Below are positions 17,317 through 26,175 of a stretch of DNA of 64,000 nucleotides, piece after piece. The stretch lies in assembly GCA_022823725.1 (NCBI GenBank), contig JAJEHL010000037.1:30229-94228 (forward strand). The letters run 5' to 3'. This DNA is from Candidatus Latescibacterota bacterium. Its GTDB lineage: Bacteria; Latescibacterota; UBA2968. The translations under genes and the position numbers were made by a program. Below the pieces are notes generated by a model. That model was not told the origin of the DNA. It was given only the letters and a program-made list of their open reading frames with translations, and made no database searches. Position 1 is the stretch's first letter. Every line of letters begins with the position of its first letter.

Positions 17317-18585
17317 ATGGCTACAAAACAACTGACATTAGCGATAAAAACTTCTGAACCTGACTGGCTCAAACGAGAACTGTTGGATTTCAACGCATTT
17401 GGTAAAAATACAATTGTAACTTCTACGAAGACCGCGACTGAAAGCGAGCGGGTTCACATCGAAACTTACGTAAACGAATTTTGGACCGCAAAACAAAGAG
17501 ATGCCAACGCACTCCACGAAATATCATACCGCGCGTGCTTCAAGCCCCAACTCCCCAGATTCTTTATCGAACGGCTAACTTTACCGGGCGACGCGGTTTA
17601 TGACCCCTTTGCCGGGCGGGGTACAACACTCATAGAATCCGCTCTTTTGGGACGCGTTCCCATAGGATGCGACATTAATCCGTTGAGTTCCATTATGACG
17701 CTTCCCCGCCTGAATCCACCCACTGTTGATCAAGTCGCCGACAGACTATCCCATATAGAACTCGAAGATGTCGATGAATATCCGGAAGAATTACTGGTCT
17801 TTTACCACTCAGAAACCCTGAAACAGATTTGCGCTTTAAAAAAATATCTTAAAGAAAAAGAACAAAATGGAGGATCTGATCAAGTCGATCAATGGATTCG
17901 CCTGGTCGCACTGAGTAGATTGACGGGACACTCATCGGGGTTTTTCTCTGTTTATACCCTGCCTCCCAATCAGGCTGTCTCCGTTGATTCGCAAAAAAAA
18001 ATCAACGAAAAAAGAAATCAAACACCGCCATTACGAGATGTCAAAACCCTTATCCTCAAAAAAACACGCGCTCTTTTGAAACACTGTAACGAACAAACTC
18101 GGCATACCCTGACAGGCGTCTATCCCCAGGCAAAGTTCCTCACACAACCCTCACATAGCGTCTCCGAAATCGCATCCAACACCGTCTCCCTTGTCGTAAC
18201 CTCCCCACCGTTTCTCGATGTCGTCAACTACGCGCAGGACAACTGGTTGCGATGCTGGTTTTGCGACATAGACCCCGCAACTGTACCCATCACCATGGCG
18301 AGAAAAATCGAGCAGTGGCAACATGAGATGACAAAGGTTTTCCGCGAATTAGAGCGCGTTTTGAAACCCGGTGGACATATCGCCTTTGAAGTCGGCGAAG
18401 TCAGACACGGCAAAATAAAACTCGAAGAAGCGGTTATCCCGTGTGGCATCGAAGCGGGACTCACGCCATTGCTGGTCTTAATCAACGACCAAAAATTCAC
18501 TAAAACCGCCAATGTTTGGGGCGTCGATAATTTAAAAAAAGGGACAAACACCAATCGCGTCGTCGTATTTAAAAAAAGTAATTGA
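17317..18585 (+). CDS. Solitary N4/N6 DNA methyltransferase
   Basis: This 422-residue SAM-dependent amino-methyltransferase has motif X-like FKPQLPRFFIERL (about 75-87), then motif I DPFAGRGTT (96-104) and the acidic motif II end GCDIN. The catalytic motif IV TSPPF follows at 295-299. SPPF points to N4-cytosine or N6-adenine methylation. The order X-I-...-IV, with about 190 residues between I and IV for target recognition, is the alpha-type arrangement, although motifs X and I look like those usually found at the end of beta-type enzymes. No restriction endonuclease or specificity gene is adjacent, so it is an orphan methylase or the remnant of an R-M system. It is divergent from the debranching gene with a 104-bp promoter gap. 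Confidence 0.85.
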   Translation: MATKQLTLAIKTSEPDWLKRELLDFNAFGKNTIVTSTKTATESERVHIETYVNEFWTAKQRDANALHEISYRACFKPQLPRFFIERLTLPGDAVYDPFAGRGTTLIESALLGRVPIGCDINPLSSIMTLPRLNPPTVDQVADRLSHIELEDVDEYPEELLVFYHSETLKQICALKKYLKEKEQNGGSDQVDQWIRLVALSRLTGHSSGFFSVYTLPPNQAVSVDSQKKINEKRNQTPPLRDVKTLILKKTRALLKHCNEQTRHTLTGVYPQAKFLTQPSHSVSEIASNTVSLVVTSPPFLDVVNYAQDNWLRCWFCDIDPATVPITMARKIEQWQHEMTKVFRELERVLKPGGHIAFEVGEVRHGKIKLEEAVIPCGIEAGLTPLLVLINDQKFTKTANVWGVDNLKKGTNTNRVVVFKKSN

Positions 18586-18597
18586 ACGACCCACTTT

Positions 18598-19803
18598 TCA
18601 TTCAAACTGTTTTTTGCTCTGATTACACGCCTTGCCCTTACCGCGGATAATATCTGCTCTTTGCCATAGCTCAACAGTGCGACTAATCGCATCGCCCTCG
18701 CCGAGACGTTGTATCTCCGCTTTAGTGAACCAATCGCAGTGTCCATTTGCCAGCGCATCGACATCCAAATTTTCATCAGAAAAGCCATACACCCGACAAA
18801 TGCCATCTTCCTCTTCCACATCTTCGATATAGGACATCCACGGCACCTCCAGCCCGAGTTGCGTCCTGGTAAGCTCTTGCAAAGAGCCGACACGCGCGCC
18901 GATATCCCAGCCCACCAACTTTTCCTCTTCCCATCCCTCGCCACCCGGTAACGCCCAACGATCCGTCTCATCATCGCGTCTCAGCAAGAACCTCGGCTCT
19001 CCACCATCTGGACACTCGATAAGCAAACGTGTCGTCTCAATCGGCTTGTCAAAACACACGGGAATAAGCCGTTTTCCATCGTCGCTCAAAGCCTCAAAAG
19101 CGGCGGGATTGTACGGATAATATCCCGCGGCAGGCGGCGCATTTACCGCACAATACTTATTGAAAATACCGCACCGGTCTTCTGTACTCGTACCTGCAGG
19201 TGCTTCATGCCAGACATGCTCGTTGACAATCAGCAAATCTCCCGCTTTGAGTTCCGGATCGATAAAATCCGGCAATTGGCTCCTATCGGGACGGGTAACA
19301 TCTAAAATATGCGCCTCCTCGTCAATTATCCGCGTCAGTTTGTGCGATTTAGGCGACACCAGAAACGGACCGTACACTGGATCAAAATCAGTCAGCGGAA
19401 TAATGGCAAACACCCAGTTCATCGACGAACCCACGGGACGCCACCGTTTGTAATCGCAGTGAGCACCGCCCCCCTTATCGCCCGGCGTTCGCAAATACGC
19501 CACAAAAGCCGTCAAATGCGCGGGTTGCCCCAGCACGGATTCTACAGCCCCAATAACCGTCGGATGTTCGGAAATCGAAGTAAGTCCTGGTTCTGCCAGC
19601 CTATTGCCACTCACCGTGTACTTCGCCGGCTCGGGATACGAAAGCTTTGGTGGATACGCACCGCGTTTAACCTTTTCTTGCACAACGCGACGAAGGTCAT
19701 TCGCCTCGGTCGCGGATAACACATTGCGAATAATCACATAACCATCCTCGTGATAATCCGCAATCTGTTGCTCACTCAGAGATGGGGTGATCGGCATGGT
19801 CAT
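18598..19803 (-). CDS. Phytanoyl-CoA-dioxygenase-like protein fused to a Nudix-like domain
   Basis: The product has 401 residues from the ATG at 19803, chosen because AAAGGAG lies eight bases upstream. Residues 1-250 form a Fe(II)/2-oxoglutarate oxygenase of the PhyH type. YHEDGYVIIRNVLS is the usual start, HCD (115-117) gives the His-x-Asp pair, and VWHEAP with His199 and Arg210 gives the distal metal and co-substrate ligands. From about 255 a second domain begins: RLLIECPDGG, WALPGGEGWEEE and ELTRTQLGLEV form a Nudix-like fold with a degenerate Nudix box. The substrate is unknown; PhyH proteins hydroxylate diverse small molecules. The gene lies downstream of two thioredoxin-fold genes on the same strand. 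Confidence 0.8.
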   Translation of the reverse strand: MTMPITPSLSEQQIADYHEDGYVIIRNVLSATEANDLRRVVQEKVKRGAYPPKLSYPEPAKYTVSGNRLAEPGLTSISEHPTVIGAVESVLGQPAHLTAFVAYLRTPGDKGGGAHCDYKRWRPVGSSMNWVFAIIPLTDFDPVYGPFLVSPKSHKLTRIIDEEAHILDVTRPDRSQLPDFIDPELKAGDLLIVNEHVWHEAPAGTSTEDRCGIFNKYCAVNAPPAAGYYPYNPAAFEALSDDGKRLIPVCFDKPIETTRLLIECPDGGEPRFLLRRDDETDRWALPGGEGWEEEKLVGWDIGARVGSLQELTRTQLGLEVPWMSYIEDVEEEDGICRVYGFSDENLDVDALANGHCDWFTKAEIQRLGEGDAISRTVELWQRADIIRGKGKACNQSKKQFE

Positions 19804-19887
19804 AATGAGAACTCCTTTCAACAGGCACATGAACACCAAAGCCCCTTCCAGACGAAGAGGCTTTGCCGCATTTTGGTACAATCAGTC

Positions 19888-20499
19888 CTACGAGTCTTCG
19901 TTGAATTTAATGCTACAACCGAGAGCTTTGGTCTCGGATACTGAAATCGCTTCTCCAGCCAACAATGCATCCAGCGCGTCTTTGAGGTACGCCGCTTCCA
20001 CGGCATTGGCATCCGAAGCATTATCGTCAATTGCGCCGTGATACGCCAGCTTGCCTTTGGCATTAAAAAGAAAAACTTCGGGCGTGCGGCTGGCACCAAA
20101 TGCGTGGGCGACCTGGGATGCGGGATCGACCACATAGGGAAACTCGTAAGATAGCGCTTTGGCACGGGCAACCATCTCGTCAAAACCATCTTCTGCGGCG
20201 CGCCTGGGATCATTGGGATTAATCACAATAACGCCAAAGCCCTTGCTGAGATAAGCATTGCCAATACTGGCTACGCGACTCTCCCATTTGACGGCCCAGG
20301 GGCAGGAATTACACGAAAAAATAACCAGAGTACCCTTCTCTCCCTGCACGCTCTCCAGAGTGTACATCTTACCATCAGTACCTTTCATCTCCAGATCAGT
20401 TACCGGTGCTTCTGCGCCCAATGCGAGGGTTTTGCTTTTGCCTGCTTCGGCATTGAAACCCATCGCTAAGACAAGTGCAATGGCTAATAATTTATGCAT
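19888..20499 (-). CDS. Exported thioredoxin-fold (peroxiredoxin/TlpA-like) protein
   Basis: The 203-residue protein starts at the ATG at 20499, preceded by CAGGAGG at six bases. A signal peptide (MHKLLAIALVLAMGFNAEAG) directs it to the periplasm. The mature part has the AhpC/TSA-thioredoxin pattern: LGAEAPVTDLEMKGTDGK, LVIFSCNSCPWAVKWE, GFGVIVINPND and ASRTPEVFLFNAKGKLAYHG. The CNSC pair is a redox-type CxxC followed by Pro-Trp, as in DUF-type alkyl-hydroperoxide-reductase-like proteins found in many environmental bacteria. Likely a thiol oxidoreductase of unknown partner. It follows the TlpA-like lipoprotein gene by 63 bp on the same strand. Confidence 0.85.
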   Translation of the reverse strand: MHKLLAIALVLAMGFNAEAGKSKTLALGAEAPVTDLEMKGTDGKMYTLESVQGEKGTLVIFSCNSCPWAVKWESRVASIGNAYLSKGFGVIVINPNDPRRAAEDGFDEMVARAKALSYEFPYVVDPASQVAHAFGASRTPEVFLFNAKGKLAYHGAIDDNASDANAVEAAYLKDALDALLAGEAISVSETKALGCSIKFNEDS

Positions 20500-20562
20500 G
20501 GAATCCTCCTGATATTTGGTGGTATTAAGAGTATCTATAATCTGGATTAGGACAAACACGCC

Positions 20563-21111
20563 CTAAAGTACCCCTTGACCGCCCCCCATCAATACATCGC
20601 GTATTTTCGCTTCAAATTGCTCGCGCGAGGTCTTCCCGAGCCAAAAATGGCGTTTATTGCCCGCGCTGTCGTATAGCCAGGTAGCGGGTATTGCGCCCCA
20701 CCAGTCGGGGTCTAATGTATTGATAAACGCCCTATCGCTCTTCAATTTGATATAGCTTGGAAAGTCAACACCATGCGCTTTGAGAAAGGCAATCGCGCCA
20801 TCGGCCTGGCCTTCAGAATCAGCAGAAATAAAAACGATCTTTAAACCCTGATCTTTGTACTGATTATAAACGGCCATCAAATCGGGAAACTCTTCAACAC
20901 ATGGGGGACACCACGTTGCCCAGACATTGACGAGAACGACCCTGGCATCGGCATCTTTGACATGCTTGAGAATCTCCTCCGCAGTAGCGGGAATGAGATA
21001 CTGTTCAGTACTCGATGCACGATCTGTTTCGGGTGCGTTGCAACTTACAAAAAAAAGAGCAATCAAAACAAATATATGGCGTTGCAAAAAAGACCTCCGT
21101 GTGTATATCAT
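20563..21111 (-). CDS. TlpA/ResA-type thioredoxin lipoprotein
   Basis: The 182-residue product has a lipoprotein signal ending FFVSC at about residue 24, so it is probably membrane-anchored in the periplasm. The thioredoxin fold carries VNVWATWCPPCVEEFP with the CPPC active site, FISADSEG, and AIPATWLYDSAG with the cis-proline. TlpA/ResA proteins reduce disulfides in exported proteins such as apocytochromes. The start overlaps the purE stop (ATGA), indicating coupling to purE, which is an unusual pairing. No cytochrome-maturation gene is seen nearby. Confidence 0.88.
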   Translation of the reverse strand: MIYTRRSFLQRHIFVLIALFFVSCNAPETDRASSTEQYLIPATAEEILKHVKDADARVVLVNVWATWCPPCVEEFPDLMAVYNQYKDQGLKIVFISADSEGQADGAIAFLKAHGVDFPSYIKLKSDRAFINTLDPDWWGAIPATWLYDSAGNKRHFWLGKTSREQFEAKIRDVLMGGGQGVL

Positions 21112-21563
21112 CCCCCCAGAGCATCTTTATAGGCTTGCAGACGCTCTTGTATGCCCTCATCGGAAAGCGCGAGAATTTGCGCTGCCAGCACAGCGGCATT
21201 GCGCGCATTGTCAATACCCACAGTCGCAACGGGAACTCCCGGTGGCATCTGAACAATTGCGTATAACGCATCAACGCCGTTGAGCGCACCCGAAGCGCAT
21301 GGAACGCCAACAACCGGCAAAGTAGTATGCGCGGCAATCACACCGGGCAGTGCTGCTGCCAAACCAGCACCTGCAATGATCACCTTGAGGCCACGCGCCT
21401 TTGCCGTACTGGCGTATTCAGCGGTACGCTCGGGATTGCGATGGGCGGAGCATACGATCATATCGTAGGGAATCTGGAGTTCGTCGAGAATAGCGCAGCC
21501 TTTTTGCATCGTGGGTTCATCCGATGAACTGCCCATAATAATGCCAACAACTGGATCTGCCAT
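21108..21563 (-). CDS. purE: 5-(carboxyamino)imidazole ribonucleotide mutase
   Basis: PurE moves the carboxyl group of N5-CAIR to C4 in purine synthesis. The 151-residue protein has GIIMGSSSDEPTM at the start, CSAHRNPERT at about 40-49 with the catalytic His, and AGLAAALPGVIAAHTTLPVVGVP in the middle. These are standard class I PurE blocks. The start at 21563 is fixed by AAAGGAG seven bases upstream; the longer reading to 21629 would run through a hairpin. purK is not adjacent, and purD lies 1.3 kb away on the same strand. It overlaps the TlpA-like lipoprotein start by four bases. Confidence 0.95.
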   Translation of the reverse strand: MADPVVGIIMGSSSDEPTMQKGCAILDELQIPYDMIVCSAHRNPERTAEYASTAKARGLKVIIAGAGLAAALPGVIAAHTTLPVVGVPCASGALNGVDALYAIVQMPPGVPVATVGIDNARNAAVLAAQILALSDEGIQERLQAYKDALGG

Positions 21564-21594
21564 GAAAATCTCCTTTGAAGGTAAAACGTGAAAC

Positions 21595-21643
21595 GTAAGA
21601 CGTAAGACGCGAGAAGCACCCCCTCTCACCTCTTACGTCTTAC
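21595..21643. repeat. Perfect 13-bp hairpin between genes
   Basis: The arms GTAAGACGTAAGA (21595-21607) and TCTTACGTCTTAC (21631-21643) are exact inverted complements around a 23-base loop. It lies between the stop of the 21660-22757 oxidoreductase gene and the purE ribosome site. There is no T-run after the stem in the direction of transcription, so it is more likely a REP-like element or processing site than an intrinsic terminator. Confidence 0.75.
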
Positions 21644-21659
21644 CTCTTATCTGCCTTTC

Positions 21660-22757
21660 CTACTGATCCAACCGGCGCACGCGCGCAGGCGTGTGATCAG
21701 CCTGAGTCTCACTGGAAAAAATCTTGAGCGACCTATCTTCAATAGGCAGGTCAATGCGGACGCCACCCCGACGATGGGATTCCCGCAGAGCAATAGCAAC
21801 CTCGAGAGCAGCGCGACCATCTGCCCCAGAGCAGCGCGGCGGGCGGTTGTTCTCCACCGCATCAATCAAATCATCAACAGTGGTAATACCCTGGCCTGCG
21901 GGACGCGCTGGCTGTGGGAAAGGGGACCGCGCGGGGACACCCCGGTTCCCCAAGCCGCCCGAAACCCTCTGGAAAAACTCAAACTCAAGCGCATCCGATA
22001 ACGTGCGTACCCTGCCCCGTGTCCCAATAATGTCAAATTCCCACGAAGCAACACCGGTCGTTGTCCCGCGAAGATATGCCCGAACGCCATTGTCAAAAGC
22101 GAGATACCCATTCCCCATCAAATCGTCATCAGATACGGCTTCCTCATCCGACGCCATTTCGCCAAAAACCCATGAAACATCGCCGCCAGCGAGATAGCGA
22201 ATCGTATCAATCGCGTGACTGCCATTGTGCGACAAACCACACTGGGCATAAGCCGTGATCTGGAGAATATCGCCGAGGTCTCCAGCTTCAATCATTCGGC
22301 GAGCTTCACTGAAATAGGGATTGTAACGGCGCGAGCAATACACGGCAATGGGAACGCCATTTTCCCGGCACGCATTGACCATAGCATCGGCGTCTTCAAG
22401 GCTAAAAGCAATCGGTTTTTCCACCCACAAGGCTTTGACACCGGCTTCAACAGCGTCCAGCACAATTTGTGGACGATAACGCGCTGTAGTAGTCACACTG
22501 ACGATATCGGGTTTTACATTTTCCAGCAAATCCCGGTGATTGGCATACAGATGATCGCTATCAACACCCCACCGCTCGCCAAACAAAGCGCGCTGCTCAT
22601 CGTGAGGATCAGCCCCGGCAATGAGATCGGTTTGCGGATGCGCGCAATAGGTAGGACCATGGCAATAAGGCAAGAAAATAGACCCACCCTGCGTGATTTC
22701 ATCGTCAAAAGTACTGCCCATACGCCCCAGACCAATAACCGCTGCTTTATAAGACAT
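21660..22757 (-). CDS. Gfo/Idh/MocA-family oxidoreductase
   Basis: The 365-residue NAD(P)-dependent dehydrogenase-like protein starts at the ATG at 22757, with GGAGG six bases upstream. The Rossmann start is AAVIGLGRMGSTFDDE. The EKP motif of the family appears in WVEKPIAFSLEDADAMV (about 119-134). The C-terminal substrate domain has GLSHNGSHAIDTIRYLAGGD, with the usual catalytic-type His. Substrates in this family are sugars, inositols and related polyols, and cannot be predicted here. It is separated by 107 bp from purD upstream and by the 13-bp hairpin from purE downstream. Confidence 0.9.
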   Translation of the reverse strand: MSYKAAVIGLGRMGSTFDDEITQGGSIFLPYCHGPTYCAHPQTDLIAGADPHDEQRALFGERWGVDSDHLYANHRDLLENVKPDIVSVTTTARYRPQIVLDAVEAGVKALWVEKPIAFSLEDADAMVNACRENGVPIAVYCSRRYNPYFSEARRMIEAGDLGDILQITAYAQCGLSHNGSHAIDTIRYLAGGDVSWVFGEMASDEEAVSDDDLMGNGYLAFDNGVRAYLRGTTTGVASWEFDIIGTRGRVRTLSDALEFEFFQRVSGGLGNRGVPARSPFPQPARPAGQGITTVDDLIDAVENNRPPRCSGADGRAALEVAIALRESHRRGGVRIDLPIEDRSLKIFSSETQADHTPARVRRLDQ

Positions 22758-22864
22758 CGTATGCCTCCAAAAATGTCTGGTATTCAAAAAATATACACGT
22801 TATAACGCTTAACCGCCAAATTGGTTGGCAAAGAACAGAAAATCCCCATCGCAAGAGCAGTAGC

Positions 22865-24139
22865 TCACACACTTGTCAAAACGCGATGTCCGATATCCCG
22901 CCGGAAATAGGCCTTGTCAAAATCAATTTTGCCCACGGCCTCGTAAACGCGATCAATAGAAGATTTAATCGTATCGCCCATTGCAGTAACGCCAAGAATA
23001 CGCCCCCCATTGGTGACGAGTTGACCGTCCTTGCATCCCGTGCCAGCGTGAAACACCTTCACATCACCCGGTGCCTCGGCGCGATCAATCCCGGAAATGG
23101 GAAAGCCAGTGTCGTACGCCTCGGGATACCCTCCCGAAGCCATAACCACGCAGGTCGCCGCGCGATTATCCAGTTCAATATTGAGATCTGCCACCGAGCC
23201 ATTGCACACCGCCTCAATTATATCCACGAAATCGGTTTTGATCAACGGGAGAACCACCTGCGTTTCCGGATCGCCCATGCGGCAGTTAAATTCGATCACC
23301 CTGGGACCATCAGCCGTAACAATAATACCACCGTAGAGAATGCCTTTGAACGGACAACCTTCCCGGGCGAGTGCATTTATCGTGCGTTTCATAATACGCT
23401 GAACAATATCGTCAAAAAGTTCCGGCGTAATAATTGGAGCAGGGGCATACGCGCCCATACCGCCCGTATTGAGACCCACATCGCCTTCACCAATCGTCTT
23501 GTGGTCCTGCGAAGGCACAACACAAACAATATCTTTCCCATCTGAAAATCCAAATATCGACGCTTCTTCCCCTTCGAGCAACGCCATCGCAACGAGCTTG
23601 TCACCCGATGCGCCGAAGGCGCGTTGCACCATCACTTCATCCACCGTTTTATACGAATCTTGCAAAGTCTCACAATAGATCGCTCCCTTACCCGCAGCCA
23701 GACCACTCACTTTGAGATAGAGCGGGTGTTGCCATTCCCGGAGCCGTTCCCTGGCAGTTTCCGCATCCACAAAAGTTTCATAAGCACCGGTCGGAATATC
23801 GTATTTGTGCATGAGTTCAAGCGCGAAATCTTTATCCGCTTCGATTTGCGCCGCTGCCTGTGTGGGACCACAAACCACGAGACCTCGCTCTGTAAAAATA
23901 TCGACAATACCATCTGCAAGAGGGGCTTCGGGACCGATAATCGAAATATCAATGTCCTCTCGTTGCGCAAAATCTGCCAGACCATTGAGATCGCTATCCG
24001 AAATATCAACACATTCGGCGTACTGTGCCATACCCGGGCTTCCGGGTGCTGCGTATAACCTGGTAATCTTGTTGCTCTGGGCAAGTTTCCAGACAAAGGC
24101 GTGTTCGCGCCCGCCTCTGCCAACGACGAGGAGTTTCAT
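22865..24139 (-). CDS. purD: Phosphoribosylamine-glycine ligase
   Basis: PurD joins phosphoribosylamine to glycine with ATP to make GAR in purine synthesis. The 424-residue length is normal. The start MKLLVVGRGGREHAFVWKL, APGSPGMAQ, GPEAPLADGI, the ATP-grasp blocks KVSGLAAGKGA and EGEEASIFGFSDG, NTGGMGAYAP and FNCRMGDPETQ are all characteristic. The ATG overlaps the pyrH stop by four bases (ATGA), so the two nucleotide genes are translationally coupled, pyrH first. Confidence 0.96.
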   Translation of the reverse strand: MKLLVVGRGGREHAFVWKLAQSNKITRLYAAPGSPGMAQYAECVDISDSDLNGLADFAQREDIDISIIGPEAPLADGIVDIFTERGLVVCGPTQAAAQIEADKDFALELMHKYDIPTGAYETFVDAETARERLREWQHPLYLKVSGLAAGKGAIYCETLQDSYKTVDEVMVQRAFGASGDKLVAMALLEGEEASIFGFSDGKDIVCVVPSQDHKTIGEGDVGLNTGGMGAYAPAPIITPELFDDIVQRIMKRTINALAREGCPFKGILYGGIIVTADGPRVIEFNCRMGDPETQVVLPLIKTDFVDIIEAVCNGSVADLNIELDNRAATCVVMASGGYPEAYDTGFPISGIDRAEAPGDVKVFHAGTGCKDGQLVTNGGRILGVTAMGDTIKSSIDRVYEAVGKIDFDKAYFRRDIGHRVLTSV

Positions 24140-24888
24140 ATGGAATCCTCCTGAACCTCGAGTACATCTTCTGGCGTTTGAGTGATCAGTGTGCCGACAT
24201 CCTCACCCTCTACAATGCGGCGCATCATGCCTTTTCGTTCAAAGTCAAAAACGTGAATCGGCAAATGATGGTCTCGCGCGAGAATCACCGCAGACTGATC
24301 CAGAGCACCCAGATTCTTTTGAATAATTGTATTGTGACTGATGCAACGATAGAGTTTGGCATCGGGATTCTTATTCGGATCATCTGTATAAATGCCATTG
24401 GCTTTGTGCTTGGCAAATAAAATAGCTTCTGCACGAACCTCGAGCGCGCGCTGTACGCCGGGATAATCTGTCGTGAGAAAGGGATTGCCAATACCACCGG
24501 CAAAAATGACAATATACCCCTTATCGAGATGCCGAGCAGCAACCAGGCGAATAAAGGGTTCTGCAACTGCGTTAATAGGAATCGCGGTCATCACGCGCAC
24601 CTCAGCATCGCTTTTGGCATTGAGCACACCGCGCAGCATCAGGCTGTTGATAATAGTGCCAAGCATACCGATATTATCGGCTTCGGAACGTTCAATGCCC
24701 CACCGCACACTCTGTTCGCCCCGAAAAATATTGCCCCCACCAATAACAATGCCGATTTCAATACCCCGGCTGTGAATATCGAGAATTTCGTCGGCAATAT
24801 GTTCGAGTGCCTCCGGGTCGAATCCGGATTCCAAAGCACCTGAAACAGCACCGCCACTGAGTTTGAGAACAACGCGTTTGTACCGCAT
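24136..24888 (-). CDS. pyrH: Uridylate (UMP) kinase
   Basis: The enzyme phosphorylates UMP to UDP; it belongs to the bacterial hexameric amino-acid-kinase fold, distinct from eukaryotic UMP/CMP kinase. The 250-residue protein begins MRYKRVVLKLSGGA, has IVIGGGNIFRG, MLGTIINSLMLRG, FAGGIGNPFLTTD and NGIYTDDPNKNPDA. These are the nucleotide- and phosphate-binding blocks in order. A TTG reading from 24906 exists, but GGAGGAG places the ATG at 24888 as the start. pyrH commonly sits beside tsf and frr; here it is coupled to purD instead. It is divergent from the ABC operon across 177 bp. Confidence 0.95.
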   Translation of the reverse strand: MRYKRVVLKLSGGAVSGALESGFDPEALEHIADEILDIHSRGIEIGIVIGGGNIFRGEQSVRWGIERSEADNIGMLGTIINSLMLRGVLNAKSDAEVRVMTAIPINAVAEPFIRLVAARHLDKGYIVIFAGGIGNPFLTTDYPGVQRALEVRAEAILFAKHKANGIYTDDPNKNPDAKLYRCISHNTIIQKNLGALDQSAVILARDHHLPIHVFDFERKGMMRRIVEGEDVGTLITQTPEDVLEVQEDSI

Positions 24889-25065
24889 ACAATCTGACTC
24901 CTCCAAAAAATAATAAATGTTGATGATAGCTCCTGAAATATATAGCGAAGCGAGACATGGCGAAAGAGGAAAGACGTTGACATTTGAGTAATTTTGAATT
25001 TACTTCAAACCACGATCTGCCAACTTGCTGATCTGTGTTTCTGTACCTCGGGTAAGGACACGCGA

Positions 25066-26175
25066 ATGCCCCCAAAAGATAATACATATGTCGAATTTAA
25101 GAATGTTTGCAAAAGTTACGACGGACGCACACTAATTGTCCAAAACGTCAATTTCAGCGTCCGAAAGGGCGAATTTCTAACCCTGCTCGGCCCATCCGGG
25201 TCGGGGAAAACCACCTGCCTGATGATGCTTGCCGGCTTCGAGACACCCACATCGGGCGACATCCGCATTGACGGACGTTCTGTACACGCACTGCCCCCGC
25301 GCAAGCGAGGCATTGGCATGGTATTCCAAAACTACGCGCTCTTCCCGCACATGACAGTGGGCGGCAATCTCGCCTTTCCACTTGAAGTGCGCGGATTTGA
25401 CCGCGAACAGTGTCGCGAACGCGTAGCGCGTGCCCTGAACCTGGTTCGCCTCAGCGGCCTGGAAGACCGGCGCCCCAACCAGCTCTCTGGCGGTCAGCAG
25501 CAGCGCGTGGCAATCGCCCGCGCACTGGTATTTGAACCCGATCTGGTGCTGATGGACGAACCCCTCGGCGCACTCGACCGACGCCTGCGCGAAGAGATGC
25601 AGTACGAAATTCGCCGTATTCACCAGAGCCTCGGTGTGACCATGGTTTACGTCACCCACGACCAGCAAGAGGCCATGGTAATGTCGAACCGCATCGCTGT
25701 CCTGCGCGGAGGAGACATTGAGCAAATTGCTGAACCCGAGGCCCTATACGAAGAGCCAGAGCGTTCATTTGTTGCCCGTTTCATCGGCGAGAACAACCGC
25801 CTGCACGGCCGCGTAAAAGAAGTAAAAGGGGACATCTGCGAAGTGGAAACCGGCGGCCAAATCATTCTGGCATTGCGCGTTGCACCCTGCCAGCGCGGCG
25901 ACGCCACCACGCTGTCGATTCGCCCAGAGCGCGTCGCCATCGCACCCGAGCCGGGCCTGTACACCAACGAACTCGAAGCTAAAATCGAGGATATTACCTT
26001 TTTAGGTGACCATCTACGCCTTCGCCTGAACGTGTGCGAGTCCTCGGAATTCATCGCAAAAATACCCAATATTGTAGGACACGGAGCCGTGCTAAAAGGC
26101 GATAAAATTCGCATCGGCTGGACACCAACAGACTGCCGGGTGCTCGACCCGGACGACGAGGAGGATACGACATGA
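25066..26175 (+). CDS. Polyamine-type ABC transporter ATPase (PotA-like)
   Basis: The 369-residue ATPase energises import through the paired permeases further on. It has Walker A GPSGSGKTT, the Q-loop in VFQNYALFPHMTV, the signature LSGGQQQRVAIARAL, Walker B LVLMDEPLGALD and the H-loop Thr-His in VYVTHDQQEA. A C-terminal TOBE-type domain (about 245-365, with LSIRPERVAI) is typical of spermidine/putrescine and related importers. I start it at the ATG at 25066 because AAGGA lies nine bases before. Its stop overlaps the first binding-protein start (ATGA at 26172-26175). First gene of the transporter operon. Confidence 0.93.
   Translation: MPPKDNTYVEFKNVCKSYDGRTLIVQNVNFSVRKGEFLTLLGPSGSGKTTCLMMLAGFETPTSGDIRIDGRSVHALPPRKRGIGMVFQNYALFPHMTVGGNLAFPLEVRGFDREQCRERVARALNLVRLSGLEDRRPNQLSGGQQQRVAIARALVFEPDLVLMDEPLGALDRRLREEMQYEIRRIHQSLGVTMVYVTHDQQEAMVMSNRIAVLRGGDIEQIAEPEALYEEPERSFVARFIGENNRLHGRVKEVKGDICEVETGGQIILALRVAPCQRGDATTLSIRPERVAIAPEPGLYTNELEAKIEDITFLGDHLRLRLNVCESSEFIAKIPNIVGHGAVLKGDKIRIGWTPTDCRVLDPDDEEDTT

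Noticed and set aside
18228..18974. 248-residue minus-strand frame spanning the methyltransferase and dioxygenase ends
   Set aside because: It overlaps two recognised genes and lacks a start site or any family feature.
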